A stretch of 42,171 nt of DNA from an uncultured Ruthenibacterium sp. (lineage in GTDB: Bacteria; Bacillota; Clostridia; Oscillospirales; Ruminococcaceae), in assembly GCA_910587145.1 (NCBI GenBank), contig CAJUMH010000009.1, positions 30,921 through 73,091 on the forward strand, read 5' to 3'. Shown in pieces: positions 6,987 to 15,387 of the stretch. The translations under genes were made by a program, and so were the position numbers. The notes under the pieces are model-generated. The model saw nothing but the letters and a program-made list of their open reading frames with translations. It was not told the origin of the DNA and made no database searches. Every line of letters begins with the position of its first letter. The first letter of the stretch is position 1.

Positions 6987-8654
6987 ATGAAAACGGATAT
7001 TCAGATCGCACAGGAGGCACAGCTTTTGCCCATCGCCGAGGTGGCCGCCTCGCTGGGTGTGGAAAGTGAGGCGCAAATTCTATACGGAAGGTATAAAGCA
7101 AAGATTGATCACCGTCTTGTAAAAAAAATGGCGTCCAAGCCCGACGCAAAAGTGATCCTGGTTACGGCCATCAGCCCTACGCCCGCGGGCGAGGGCAAAA
7201 CGACAACGAGCGTAGGCCTTGCAGACGCGATGCACCGCATGGGCAAAAACGTTGTTCTGGCGCTGCGCGAGCCCAGCCTCGGCCCGGTGTTTGGCATTAA
7301 GGGCGGCGCCGCGGGCGGCGGCTATGCGCAGGTGGTTCCCATGGAAGATATCAATCTGCATTTTACGGGCGATCTGCACGCCATCGGCGCGGCCAACAAT
7401 CTGCTGGCCGCGATGATCGACAACCACATCTTTCAGGGCAACGCGCTGGGCATCGATCCGCGGCGCATTACATGGAAGCGCTGTGTGGATATGAACGACC
7501 GGCAGCTGCGCTTTTTGACGGACGGCCTCGGCGGCAGGGTGAACGGCACCCCGCGTGAGGATGGCTTTGATATCACCGTGGCCAGCGAGGTGATGGCCAT
7601 TTTCTGCCTTGCGTCCGATTTGGCCGATCTGAAGGCGCGCCTCGCGCGCATTGTTGTGGGCTATACCTACGCGGGCGAGCCCGTTACGGCGGGACAGCTG
7701 AACGCAGCGGGCGCAATGGCCGCGCTTTTAAAGGATGCGTTCGACCCGAACCTGGTGCAGACGCTGGAGCATACGCCCGCGCTGGTGCACGGCGGGCCGT
7801 TTGCGAACATCGCGCACGGCTGCAACAGCGTTATCGCCACGCGGCTGGGCCGCAAGCTGGCCGATTATGTCGTCACCGAGGCGGGCTTCGGCGCAGACCT
7901 CGGCGCGGAAAAGTTCCTCGATATCAAATGCCGCCTTTCCGGCATCGAACCGTCCGCGGCAGTGGTGGTGGCCACGGTGCGCGCGCTGAAGCATCACGGC
8001 GGCTGCCCGAAGGATCAGCTGGGTGTGCCGAATGTGGCATTTTTGAAGGCGGGCTGTGCAAATTTGGAGCGCCATGTAAAAAACCTGCGCGACGGCTTTG
8101 GCGTGCCCGTGTGCGTAGCTGTCAACGCCTTTCCCACCGACAGCGCCGAGGAGCAGGAATATCTGCGCGCGCTGTGCGCCGGGTGGGGCGTGCCGTGCGC
8201 GCTGAGCGAGGTGTTTGCGAAGGGCGGCGAAGGCGGCCTTGCGCTGGCCGGGGCCGTGCTGGAGATTTTGGACGAGCACCCCGTGCGGTTCCCCTATCCG
8301 GCCGACGCGCCTGTGGCGGATAAGATCCGCGCGGTATGCCAAAAGATCTACGGCGCCGCCGACGTCGCCTTCTCCGCCGCCGCCAAAAAGCAGCTGGCGG
8401 AGCTTGCGGCAAACGGCTTCGGCACGCTGCCGGTGTGTATTGCAAAAACGCAGTACAGCTTTTCGGACGATGCGTCGCTGCTGGCGGCGCCCGCGGGCTT
8501 TACCATGACGGTGCGCGAGCTGCGGCTTTCTGCGGGCGCGGGCTTTGTGGTCGTGGTGATGGGCAATATCATGACGATGCCGGGCCTGCCCAAAAAACCG
8601 GCCGCCGAAAACATTGATGTGGACGAAAACGGCGTGATCAGCGGGCTGTTTTGA
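6987..8654 (+). CDS. fhs: Formate--tetrahydrofolate ligase
   Basis: 555 residues, the family's usual length. The enzyme makes 10-formyl-THF from formate, THF and ATP in the cytosol. The ATP-binding loop is SPTPAGEGKTTTSVGLADA near residue 57, followed by the conserved LREPSLGPVFGIKGGAAGGG and PMEDINLHFTGDLHAIGAAN. The ATG at 6987 has GGAAAGGGAAGGG just upstream; an in-frame ATG-less extension from 6951 lacks a site. With metF and metH nearby it gives the first steps of one-carbon loading; in anaerobes it can also run in reverse to make ATP. It is monocistronic, with a terminator at 8731-8771. Confidence 0.97.
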   Translation: MKTDIQIAQEAQLLPIAEVAASLGVESEAQILYGRYKAKIDHRLVKKMASKPDAKVILVTAISPTPAGEGKTTTSVGLADAMHRMGKNVVLALREPSLGPVFGIKGGAAGGGYAQVVPMEDINLHFTGDLHAIGAANNLLAAMIDNHIFQGNALGIDPRRITWKRCVDMNDRQLRFLTDGLGGRVNGTPREDGFDITVASEVMAIFCLASDLADLKARLARIVVGYTYAGEPVTAGQLNAAGAMAALLKDAFDPNLVQTLEHTPALVHGGPFANIAHGCNSVIATRLGRKLADYVVTEAGFGADLGAEKFLDIKCRLSGIEPSAAVVVATVRALKHHGGCPKDQLGVPNVAFLKAGCANLERHVKNLRDGFGVPVCVAVNAFPTDSAEEQEYLRALCAGWGVPCALSEVFAKGGEGGLALAGAVLEILDEHPVRFPYPADAPVADKIRAVCQKIYGAADVAFSAAAKKQLAELAANGFGTLPVCIAKTQYSFSDDASLLAAPAGFTMTVRELRLSAGAGFVVVVMGNIMTMPGLPKKPAAENIDVDENGVISGLF

Positions 8655-8730
8655 GGGGCCTTGCTTTGAATGGCCTGCTTTGAGCGGGGCTGCTGCCGCA
8701 CGGTTTTTGCGCAAGATCCGATCCGCTGCT

Positions 8731-8771
8731 ACCGCCGGTTGCCAAAATGGCACCGGCGGTTGGTGTTTTTT
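8731..8771 (+). terminator. Terminator of fhs
   Basis: ACCGCCGGTTGCC (8731-8743) pairs with GGCACCGGCGGT (8749-8760) with one bulged base, followed by TTGG and six T. It lies 76 nt after the fhs stop. Confidence 0.8.
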
Positions 8772-8935
8772 GCCGCGTGTTTCGGGTATGATTCTTTTAA
8801 AGAACCCCTTGGAAGGCCTTTGAACCGGCACAAATGGCACAGGAACCATGCGGCCCGCGCCCTGCGTTGCTTTGCGGTGCTTCGGTGCTTTCGGCAAGAG
8901 CCTCCACGGAACTCCACGGAAAAGGAGCGATCCTC

Positions 8936-10306
8936 ATGACCCTTCATGAACGTATTTTCGAGCTGCGCCGTGCGGCGGGGCTTTCGCAGGAGACGCTGGC
9001 CGAGCGGGTGGGCGTTTCCCGGCAGGCCATTGGCAAATGGGAAAACGGCGCCGCGCTGCCGGGGCTGGATAACCTGCAGGCGCTGGCCGCAACGCTGGGC
9101 GTAAGCTGCGATGAACTGCTGACGGGCGATGACGCCCGGGGGGCTTTCGGCTCCGGCGCAGCCCGGCGGGACGCCGGGGCAGTGCCGGCCGGGTCCGGCG
9201 CCTGCCCAAAAGAGGGCGGCCCCAATGCGCCGCCCGCCGCCGGGGCCGAAGCAACGGAAGGCAGAAACCCGCCCGCCGCCGGGGCCGAAGCAACGGAAGG
9301 CGGAAACCCGCCCGGCGCCGGGGCCGGGCTTTCAAACGCCGGACTGCATGCGCTGCTGGATGCCTATCAGGCCGCGCAGCGGCAGGCAGCCCGACGGCAG
9401 CGTATGCTTCTGGCCAGCTTGGCCGTTATGCTGCTGGCGCTTGCCTGCCTGGGCGTGCTTGCCGATACGCGGCTGCGCGCGCTGGCCGGGCGCGTGGACG
9501 ACGTTTCCGGCCGGATGGACGGCATCGACCGGCGCATCGACGACCGTGTCGGTTCCATCCGCGCACAGATCGAGGAAAGCCTGCAGGAATCCGAGCGTAT
9601 TGTTGCAAATTTTGATTGGCAGTACCGCATGCTTTCGCAGGACAGTATGGAGCTGACGCTGACCGCAACGCCCAAAAGCTGCCGGGAGGGCACAGCCGCC
9701 GCGTTTTCTGTAGTGCCCTCCAACGGCGATGCCATTACCGCCGAGGCCGCGCCGCGTGCGGACGGCGTGTTTACCGCGCGGCTGAGCATCCCGCTTACAG
9801 AGGCATACGAGAACTTTTCCGTGATGGCCGCGTTTACCACGGAGGGGGAGACGCAGTCGCAGCTGCTGTTTTACGAGACGGCCTTTTATTCCGCCCGCCG
9901 CACTCTGGCGAACCTGACGCTGCGGGAATTCCGCGCCACGGTACTTTCGCCGGGCTCCGATGCGGCGCGCCTTTCCCTTGGCGGCGAATGCGGGCTGGAG
10001 ATCCGGCGCGCGGGCATGGAGGACGCCCCGGTTCCCGTATCGGCCGAGGTGGCGCTGCTGGTGGACGGTGAGCGGGCGGCGGTAAAGACAGTGGAGCTGA
10101 ACGACACGTTCGGCGCGCAGGACGCGCTTTCCGGCGACGAGGCCCAGCTGCAGGCGGGCAGCGCCACCGCCCTCTCGGCTACCTTTTATGTGCGCTTCGA
10201 GCCGATGGAGATCCCTCTGCCGCGCACCGGCGCGGTGCTGGAGGCCACCGTGACGGATTCCGCCGGCCGCACCGTCACCTGCCGGCAGGAGGTATATGCG
10301 CCCTGA
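8936..10306 (+). CDS. XRE-family regulator fused to a membrane anchor and exported domain
   Basis: 456 residues from the ATG at 8936, behind AAAGGAG (8 nt). Residues 1-65 are a clear Cro/CI helix-turn-helix (LRRAAGLSQETLAERVGVSR, then QAIGKWENGAALPGLDNLQA). Residues ~68-135 are a low-complexity linker with a 13-residue tandem repeat. One TM segment is at ~157-177 (MLLASLAVMLLALACLGVLA). A heptad-like amphipathic stretch follows (180-222), then a ~230-residue extracytoplasmic region of beta-type sequence. The topology implies a membrane-tethered transcription factor with the DNA-binding domain inside and a possible sensor outside. Such XRE-TM proteins are known in Firmicutes but the exported domain is not one I can name. 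It stands alone between fhs and a gene-poor region. Confidence 0.85.
   Translation: MTLHERIFELRRAAGLSQETLAERVGVSRQAIGKWENGAALPGLDNLQALAATLGVSCDELLTGDDARGAFGSGAARRDAGAVPAGSGACPKEGGPNAPPAAGAEATEGRNPPAAGAEATEGGNPPGAGAGLSNAGLHALLDAYQAAQRQAARRQRMLLASLAVMLLALACLGVLADTRLRALAGRVDDVSGRMDGIDRRIDDRVGSIRAQIEESLQESERIVANFDWQYRMLSQDSMELTLTATPKSCREGTAAAFSVVPSNGDAITAEAAPRADGVFTARLSIPLTEAYENFSVMAAFTTEGETQSQLLFYETAFYSARRTLANLTLREFRATVLSPGSDAARLSLGGECGLEIRRAGMEDAPVPVSAEVALLVDGERAAVKTVELNDTFGAQDALSGDEAQLQAGSATALSATFYVRFEPMEIPLPRTGAVLEATVTDSAGRTVTCRQEVYAP
9232..9330. repeat. 39-bp tandem repeat in the XRE linker
   Basis: Two nearly identical 39-bp units (9232-9270, 9271-9309; one mismatch seen) and a partial third encode PPAAGAEATEGRN and PPAAGAEATEGGN. 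The unit is a multiple of three and lies in the flexible linker between the DNA-binding domain and the membrane anchor. Confidence 0.9.
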
Positions 10307-10379
10307 GGGCCGCCTGCTTTAAGGGCCGGCACTTCTGCCCCGGTGCTGGGAGGGCCTTGACGAGGGCTCTCCCCTTAAC

Positions 10380-10548
10380 TTAAGGAAGCACTGATTAAAT
10401 CGGCAGGTCAGATCGGCGAGCAGATTTTTCGTCTGTTTGCAGACCCAAAATTGCAGGAATACTGTCTGTATTTCAAGATTTTGGGGCAAAAACAGGCGGA
10501 AAATATGCCGTCGAGATGCGCCCGATGATTTATTCAGTGCTTCCTTAA
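10380..10548. mobile_element. MITE-like element with 22-bp terminal inverted repeats
   Basis: The 22-bp end at 10380-10401 (TTAAGGAAGCACTGATTAAA, then TC) is matched in inverted orientation at 10527-10548 with one or two mismatches. The element is ~169 bp, AT-richer than its surroundings and carries no transposase. Its interior is a mixture of short reading frames with no stable product. The ends contain TTAA, which could be the target duplication or part of the repeat. Long inverted ends plus a non-coding core fit a miniature transposable element; the parent element is not in the window. Confidence 0.65.
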
Positions 10549-10647
10549 AGGGAAGAACCGGAGAAAATCGAAAAGAGGCCGCGCGGTAAAGCGCTTGGCT
10601 TTGCCTGAGATCCTCCGGGACTCTGCCGCTTTTTTCGACAGGCATAC

Positions 10648-10690
10648 AAAGCCGCCCCGTACCCTGATATTCGGGAAACGGGGCGGCTTT
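10648..10690 (-). terminator. Strong hairpin, possible bidirectional terminator
   Basis: AAAGCCGCCCCGT (10648-10660) and ACGGGGCGGCTTT (10678-10690) form a perfect 13-bp stem around a 17-nt loop. It lies downstream (minus sense) of the decayed fragment at 10791-11010, where a terminator of that former gene is expected. Confidence 0.6.
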
Positions 10691-10790
10691 AACGATGCCT
10701 TTTCGATCACCGATGCCTGCCCGCCGGGTTGGTCTGCATCCGGTATGGGCAAACAGCGCGAGCCGTCAGGATCCCGAAAGCGGCCCATGA

Positions 10791-11010
10791 TCACAAAACG
10801 AGAAACGTGCAGGTGCCGGGAGCCAGCTCGACGGTGCCGGCCCTTTGCAGAACGGGCACCAGCTCGGGCAGGGCGTTGTTTGCGCCCGGCGTCAGGAGCC
10901 TGCCGTTCAGCGTCATCACCGCCGCCGTTCATATCGCCCTTGCCGATGGCGGCGTTGTCGCCGCCGGTCACCTCGGCAAATTCCACATTGCAGGACATCA
11001 GTATGCAGCA
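10791..11010 (-). pseudogene. Decayed C-terminal fragment, glycosidase-like beta domain
   Basis: On the minus strand two adjacent frames make one plausible protein end. The first is CNVEFAEVTGGDNAAIGKGD, then MNGG. After a shift near 10926 it continues VMTLNGRLLTPGANNALPEL, then VPVLQRAGTVELAPGTCTFLVL and a stop at 10791-10793. The ending VELAP-x-x-x-TFLVL is the kind of C-terminal strand pair seen in beta-domains of some glycoside hydrolases (for example heparanase-like GH79), but I cannot be sure of the family. No start or upstream domains exist; upstream the sequence runs into short repeats and the metF promoter. The fragment is too short and shifted to be a working gene. Confidence 0.4.
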
Positions 11011-11059
11011 CAAAACGATCCCCACCGGCGCTCGTTTATAATCTCGCCGCCGGCGCACA

Positions 11060-11109
11060 GATCAAGAACCGGATATGGATCAAGAAGCGGGTATGGATCA
11101 AGAACCGTC
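11060..11109. repeat. 18-bp tandem repeat before the metF promoter
   Basis: Three imperfect units starting gatcaagaa at 11060, 11078 and 11096, the third partial. The last unit runs into the -35 region of the metF promoter, so it could affect or be part of its regulation. No function is known. Confidence 0.75.
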
Positions 11110-11117
11110 CGTTTTTC

Positions 11118-11146
11118 TTGACAATCCGTCCGCTTTACGATACAAT
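11118..11146 (+). promoter_or_regulatory. Promoter of the metF-metH operon
   Basis: A perfect TTGACA (11118-11123), a 17-bp spacer and TACAAT (11141-11146). It leaves a leader of roughly 140 nt before metF. I could not fit a SAM or cobalamin riboswitch to that leader by eye. Confidence 0.85.
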
Positions 11147-11291
11147 GGCCGCAGAAAACGGAAAATGACCGGCAGGGAAGGTAAAAGGATGCCGAACCCT
11201 GTGGATTTTTCCGGTGTACAGCGGTATAATGGATGAGGAACTGTTTTCTAAACATGCCGCGCCGAAACGCGCGGCCGGGGAGTGGTAAAGA

Positions 11292-12167
11292 ATGTTTATT
11301 TCCGAGATGTTTCGGGAGAGGGCCTGTTTGTTTTCCATCGAGGTGTTCCCACCCAAAAAAGAGGGCGCGGTGCAGGCGGTGCTGTATCCGGCGCTAAAGG
11401 CCATGAGCGCTCTCAAGCCGGATTTCATCAGCGTCACCTACGGCGCGGGCGGCGGAATGGCCGGGCAGTCCACCGCGCAGATCTCCTCTCACATCAAAAA
11501 CGACCTGGGCATCGAGGCCCTTGCGCACCTTACTTGTGTGCATTCCACGCGCGGGCAGGTGCGTGAAACGCTTGCGGCACTGCGCGCCGCAAACGTGGAA
11601 AATGTGCTTGCGCTGCGTGGCGATGTAAACCCGGAGCTGCCGCGCTGTACCGATTTTACCTATGCGAGCGACCTTGTTGCCGCCGCTGCCGCGTTCGGCG
11701 GCTTCGACGTGACGGGCGCGTGCTACCCCGAGGGGCATGCGGAATGCCCCTCTCTGCGGCAGGACGTGGAAAACCTGCGCCATAAGGTGGAGGCGGGCGC
11801 TTCGCATCTCATCACGCAGCTGTTTTTTGATAACGGCTGCTATTACCGCTTTTTAAATATGGCGCGCAAGGCGGGGCTCTCCGTTCCCGTGCATGCGGGC
11901 GTAATGCCCATTGTGAGCAGCCGCCAGATCGAGCGCACCGTCAAGCTCAGCTCGGCCAGCCTGCCGCCGCAGTTTACCAAGATGGTAAGCCGCTACGGCG
12001 ACGATCCGCAAAGCCTGTACGACGCGGGCATCGATTACGCTGTCCGGCAGATTCGCGATCTGATCATCGGCGGTGCGGACGGCATCCATCTGTATGCGAT
12101 GAATAACGCGGACGTAGCGCAGCGCGTATACGAAGGCGTCTGCGATCTGCTGCCGCAGCGCGCATGA
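11292..12167 (+). CDS. metF: Methylenetetrahydrofolate reductase
   Basis: 291 residues, a normal MetF length. It reduces 5,10-methylene-THF to 5-methyl-THF, the methyl donor for MetH. Recognisable segments are FSIEVFPPKKEGAV with the catalytic Glu near residue 17, SVTYGAGGG, AHLTCVHSTRGQV, NVLALRGD and ITQLFFDNGCYYRFL with the FAD/folate-site residues. The ATG at 11292 has GGGGAG 9-11 nt upstream. Its stop overlaps the next start by 4 bp (ATGA), so metF, the activation protein and metH form one operon. Confidence 0.95.
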   Translation: MFISEMFRERACLFSIEVFPPKKEGAVQAVLYPALKAMSALKPDFISVTYGAGGGMAGQSTAQISSHIKNDLGIEALAHLTCVHSTRGQVRETLAALRAANVENVLALRGDVNPELPRCTDFTYASDLVAAAAAFGGFDVTGACYPEGHAECPSLRQDVENLRHKVEAGASHLITQLFFDNGCYYRFLNMARKAGLSVPVHAGVMPIVSSRQIERTVKLSSASLPPQFTKMVSRYGDDPQSLYDAGIDYAVRQIRDLIIGGADGIHLYAMNNADVAQRVYEGVCDLLPQRA

Positions 12168-12829
12168 CGGGGGTTTGGGAGCCGGCGCTGCCCGAACAGC
12201 CGGATACTGCGCAGGCACTGCGCTATCTGGGCGTTCCGGATGCCAAAGACGCCGCGCTGCGCGCACTGCTGCAAAGGGCCGAGCGGGCGCTGCGCGATGC
12301 CGCAAGGCCGCGTGCCGTCAGCCTGCGCGCCGGGCGGCAGGCTCTGGCCGCCTGCCTGCAGGGTGAAGACCTGGAACGCCATTTAAAGGGCTGCGAGGAC
12401 TGTGTGCTGCTGGCGTGTACGCTGGGCGCGGGCGTGGACGCCGCCCAGCGCGCGGCGAATGCCGCCGATATGGCCTATGCCGTCGTGCTGGACGCGCTGG
12501 CCTCGGCGCTGGCTGAACAGATTGCCGATGCGGCGCAGCAGGCGCTGCGCCGGCAGGCGCGCGGAGAGGGCCTTTTTCTTACAGGGCGCTTTTCGCCGGG
12601 CTATGGCGATTATCCCATTGCGCTGCAGAACGAATTGCTGCGCCTTGTGGACGCGCCGCGCAAAATCGGCCTGTGTGCCACACCGACACATTTGCTTACG
12701 CCGCGCAAAAGCATTACGGCGGTGCTGGGGCTTGCCGGGCATCCCGTAACGGGCAGCCGCGCGGGCTGCGCGCACTGCGCGCTGCGCGGAAACTGTGCGT
12801 ATCGAAAAGAGGGGAAAACGTGTGAATGA
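12164..12829 (+). CDS. Stand-alone methionine synthase activation-domain protein
   Basis: 221 residues. It resembles the SAM-binding reactivation domain that is normally the C-terminal part of MetH, which allows reductive methylation of oxidised cob(II)alamin. The diagnostic motif is RFSPGYGDYPIALQNELLRL, followed by THLLTPRKSITAVLGLAGHP. The C-terminus carries a Cys cluster (CAHCALRGNCAYRKEGKTCE), which could bind metal or a cluster; that is inference, although Cys-rich ends are seen in clostridial versions. It overlaps metF by 4 bp and the metH start by 8 bp, and the metH here lacks this domain. The two proteins therefore very likely work as a split enzyme. Confidence 0.88.
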   Translation: MTGVWEPALPEQPDTAQALRYLGVPDAKDAALRALLQRAERALRDAARPRAVSLRAGRQALAACLQGEDLERHLKGCEDCVLLACTLGAGVDAAQRAANAADMAYAVVLDALASALAEQIADAAQQALRRQARGEGLFLTGRFSPGYGDYPIALQNELLRLVDAPRKIGLCATPTHLLTPRKSITAVLGLAGHPVTGSRAGCAHCALRGNCAYRKEGKTCE

Positions 12830-15182
12830 TATTTTTTGCAGGCAGCGCACGCTGCTGCTGGACGGCGCAATGGGCACCATGCTGCAAAAAAGCGGCCTCA
12901 GGCTGGGGGAACGGCCGGATCTTTTGTCCATTACGCATCCCGAGGCCGTCGAGGGTGTCAACCGCGCCTATGTGCAGGCGGGCAGCGATTTTATCTGTGC
13001 CAATACCTTCGGCTCCAATGCCAAAAAATTAGCGGGCTGCGGCCATACGGTGGAGGAAGTTATCCACGCCGGAGTGGCCGCCGCAAGGCGGGCGGCCGCG
13101 GGAACGTCCGCCCGCGTGATCCTGGACGTCGGCCCCATCGGCGAGCTGCTGGAGCCCGCCGGGCCGCTGCGCTTTGAGGAAGCATACGAGATCTACAGGC
13201 AGGTGGTGGCGGCCGGCTGGCATGCCGGAGCCGATCTGGTAAAATTTGCCACAATGACCGATCTGTACGAGGTAAAGGCCGCGATCCTTGCGGCAAAGGA
13301 GCATACGCCGCTGCCGGTACTTGTGGCCATGACGTTTGAGGCAAACGGCCGCACGTTTACGGGCTGTACGGTGGAGGCGCTGGCGCTGCTGGCCGAAGGG
13401 CTCGGCGCAGACGGCGTGGGCATCAACTGCTCGCTGGGCCCGGCAGAGATCTACCCGCTGGCGCAGCGCCTGTGCGCGGCAACAAGCCTGCCGGTCTTCA
13501 TCAAACCGAACGCGGGCCTGCCTAACCCGGCCACCGGGGCGTACAGCGTGGGGCCGGAGCAGTTTTGCGCGGAGCTGGAGCGCTACCATGCGCTGGGCAT
13601 TGCGGCAGTGGGCGGCTGCTGCGGCACAACGCCGGAATACATCGCGCTTTTGGCACAGGCGTTTGCGGACAAAGCGCCCGTGCAGCGCGCGCCGGCGCAG
13701 CGCAGCGCGGTGTGCACGCCCACGCGCACAGTGGAGCTCGATACGGTGCGCGTCATCGGCGAGCGCATCAACCCCACGGGCAAAAAGCGCTTTCAGCAGG
13801 CGCTGCGCGACAAAGATATGGATTACCTGCTCTCGCAGGCCGTGGAGCAGGCCGGTGCCGGTGCGGACATTCTGGACGTAAACGTCGGCCTGCCGGATGT
13901 GGACGAGCCCGCGATGATGGCGCGCGCGGTAAAGGCCATCCAGAGCGTGTGCGAACTGCCGCTGCAGCTCGATTCCACCAATGCCCGGGCGCTGGAGGCG
14001 GGGCTGCGTGTCTACAACGGCAAGCCCATTGTAAACTCGGTAAACGCGGAGCAGGCGGTGCTGGATCGTCTGCTGCCGCTGTGCAAAAAATATGGCGCGG
14101 CGGTTGTGGGCCTTACGCTGGACGAAAACGGCATCCCGCCCAAAGCCGAGGCGCGCTTTGCGCTGGCGGAAAAAATCGTGGCGGCCGCCGAGGCGGCGGG
14201 CATTCCGCGCACGGACGTATACATCGATTGCCTCACGTTAACGGCCAGCGCCCAGCAGGAGGCGGCGCAGGAAACGCTGAAGGCCGTGCGCATGGTAAAG
14301 GAGCGCCTTGGTGTGCACACGGTGCTTGGCGTATCGAACATTTCGTTCGGCCTGCCGTGCCGCGAGCAGGTGAATACCGCATTTTTAACGCTCGCGATGG
14401 CGCACGGGCTCGATCTGCCGATTCTGAACCCCAACAGCGGGGCGATGATGGCGGCGGTGGCCAGCTTTAAGGTGCTGTACAATTTCGACCGCGATTCGCG
14501 CGAGTATATTGCGCGCTATGCCGGGCAGACGGCGGCCGTGCCGGCTGTGGCCGCACAGGCGGAGCTTTCCCTGCATGACGCCGTTCTGCAGGGCCTGAAG
14601 ATGCAGGCGGCAGACGCCGCGAAGGCCGCGCTGCGCACGGTGCGGCCCGAGGAACTGGTGAATACCGTGTTGATCCCCGCGCTGGACGCGGTGGGCGGCG
14701 GTTTCGAGAAGGGCACACTGTTTCTGCCGCAGCTGCTGCAGTCTGCCGGGGCGGCGCAGGCCGCGTTCGACGTTGTGAAGAACGCCATTGCCGCGTCCGG
14801 CAGGCAGGGCGGCGGCAAGGGGAAGATCGTAATCGCGACGGTGAAGGGCGATATTCACGATATCGGGAAAAATATCGTCAGGACACTGCTGGAAAACTAC
14901 GGCTACGATGTGATCGATCTGGGGCGGGACGTGCCGCCCGAAACGGTGGTGCAGGCCGTGCGGGAACACGGTGCGCGTCTGGTGGGCCTGAGCGCCCTGA
15001 TGACGACGACGCTTTGCAGTATGGAGGAAACGATCCTCGCCCTGCGCGCGGCCGGGCTGCCGTGCCGCGTGATGGTGGGCGGCGCGGTGCTCACGCCCGA
15101 GTACGCGGAGAAGATCGGCGCGGATTACTACGCCAAAGACGCAAAACGATCGGTGGATATCGCGAAAGAGGTTTTGGGATAA
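12822..15182 (+). CDS. metH: Cobalamin-dependent methionine synthase lacking the activation domain
   Basis: 786 residues from a GTG at 12822 (V-N-D-I-F), with GAGGGG 7 nt upstream; an ATG at 12795 would bury the start in the previous gene. Domains: homocysteine-binding barrel (~1-290; LLLDGAMGTML, Zn ligands in GINCSLGP and GGCCGTTPEY), pterin-binding barrel (~310-570; VIGERINPTGKKRF, DILDVNVGLPDVDE), and cobalamin cap plus Rossmann domain (~590-786; GDIHDIGKNIV with the Co-ligating His679). Full-length enzymes have ~1150-1230 residues; this stops after the B12 domain. The missing activation domain is encoded by the gene just upstream. It transfers a methyl group from methyl-THF to homocysteine. 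Confidence 0.95.
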   Translation: MNDIFCRQRTLLLDGAMGTMLQKSGLRLGERPDLLSITHPEAVEGVNRAYVQAGSDFICANTFGSNAKKLAGCGHTVEEVIHAGVAAARRAAAGTSARVILDVGPIGELLEPAGPLRFEEAYEIYRQVVAAGWHAGADLVKFATMTDLYEVKAAILAAKEHTPLPVLVAMTFEANGRTFTGCTVEALALLAEGLGADGVGINCSLGPAEIYPLAQRLCAATSLPVFIKPNAGLPNPATGAYSVGPEQFCAELERYHALGIAAVGGCCGTTPEYIALLAQAFADKAPVQRAPAQRSAVCTPTRTVELDTVRVIGERINPTGKKRFQQALRDKDMDYLLSQAVEQAGAGADILDVNVGLPDVDEPAMMARAVKAIQSVCELPLQLDSTNARALEAGLRVYNGKPIVNSVNAEQAVLDRLLPLCKKYGAAVVGLTLDENGIPPKAEARFALAEKIVAAAEAAGIPRTDVYIDCLTLTASAQQEAAQETLKAVRMVKERLGVHTVLGVSNISFGLPCREQVNTAFLTLAMAHGLDLPILNPNSGAMMAAVASFKVLYNFDRDSREYIARYAGQTAAVPAVAAQAELSLHDAVLQGLKMQAADAAKAALRTVRPEELVNTVLIPALDAVGGGFEKGTLFLPQLLQSAGAAQAAFDVVKNAIAASGRQGGGKGKIVIATVKGDIHDIGKNIVRTLLENYGYDVIDLGRDVPPETVVQAVREHGARLVGLSALMTTTLCSMEETILALRAAGLPCRVMVGGAVLTPEYAEKIGADYYAKDAKRSVDIAKEVLG

Positions 15183-15320
15183 AAGCGCGCATCGCCCGTT
15201 CTGGGGCAGCCGGCGCCGGGAGAAAACGGCGCCGGGAACGGCAAGCCGGCCGGGGCGTCTCCCGCGCGGGAAACCGGACGCTTTTGCCTGTTTTATATAG
15301 GGCGATCGATCTGTGATAAT

Positions 15321-15363
15321 GCAAAAAGTCCGCTTCGGCATGCAGCCAAAGCGGACTTTTTGC
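15321..15363. terminator. Bidirectional terminator between metH and luxS
   Basis: GCAAAAAGTCCGCTT (15321-15335) and AAGCGGACTTTTTGC (15349-15363) are a perfect 15-bp inverted repeat with a 13-nt loop. The A-tract and T-tract on the two sides suit termination of both convergent transcripts. Confidence 0.93.
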
Positions 15364-15387
15364 ATAGGATTTGTCTGCGGGCCCGAT

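Noticed and set aside
7728..8897. 389-codon minus-strand open frame over fhs
   Set aside because: Shadow of fhs with low-complexity His/Arg content.
11147..11291. SAM or cobalamin riboswitch before metF
   Set aside because: I could not find the conserved kink-turn, pseudoknot or B12-box sequences; a covariance-model search would decide.
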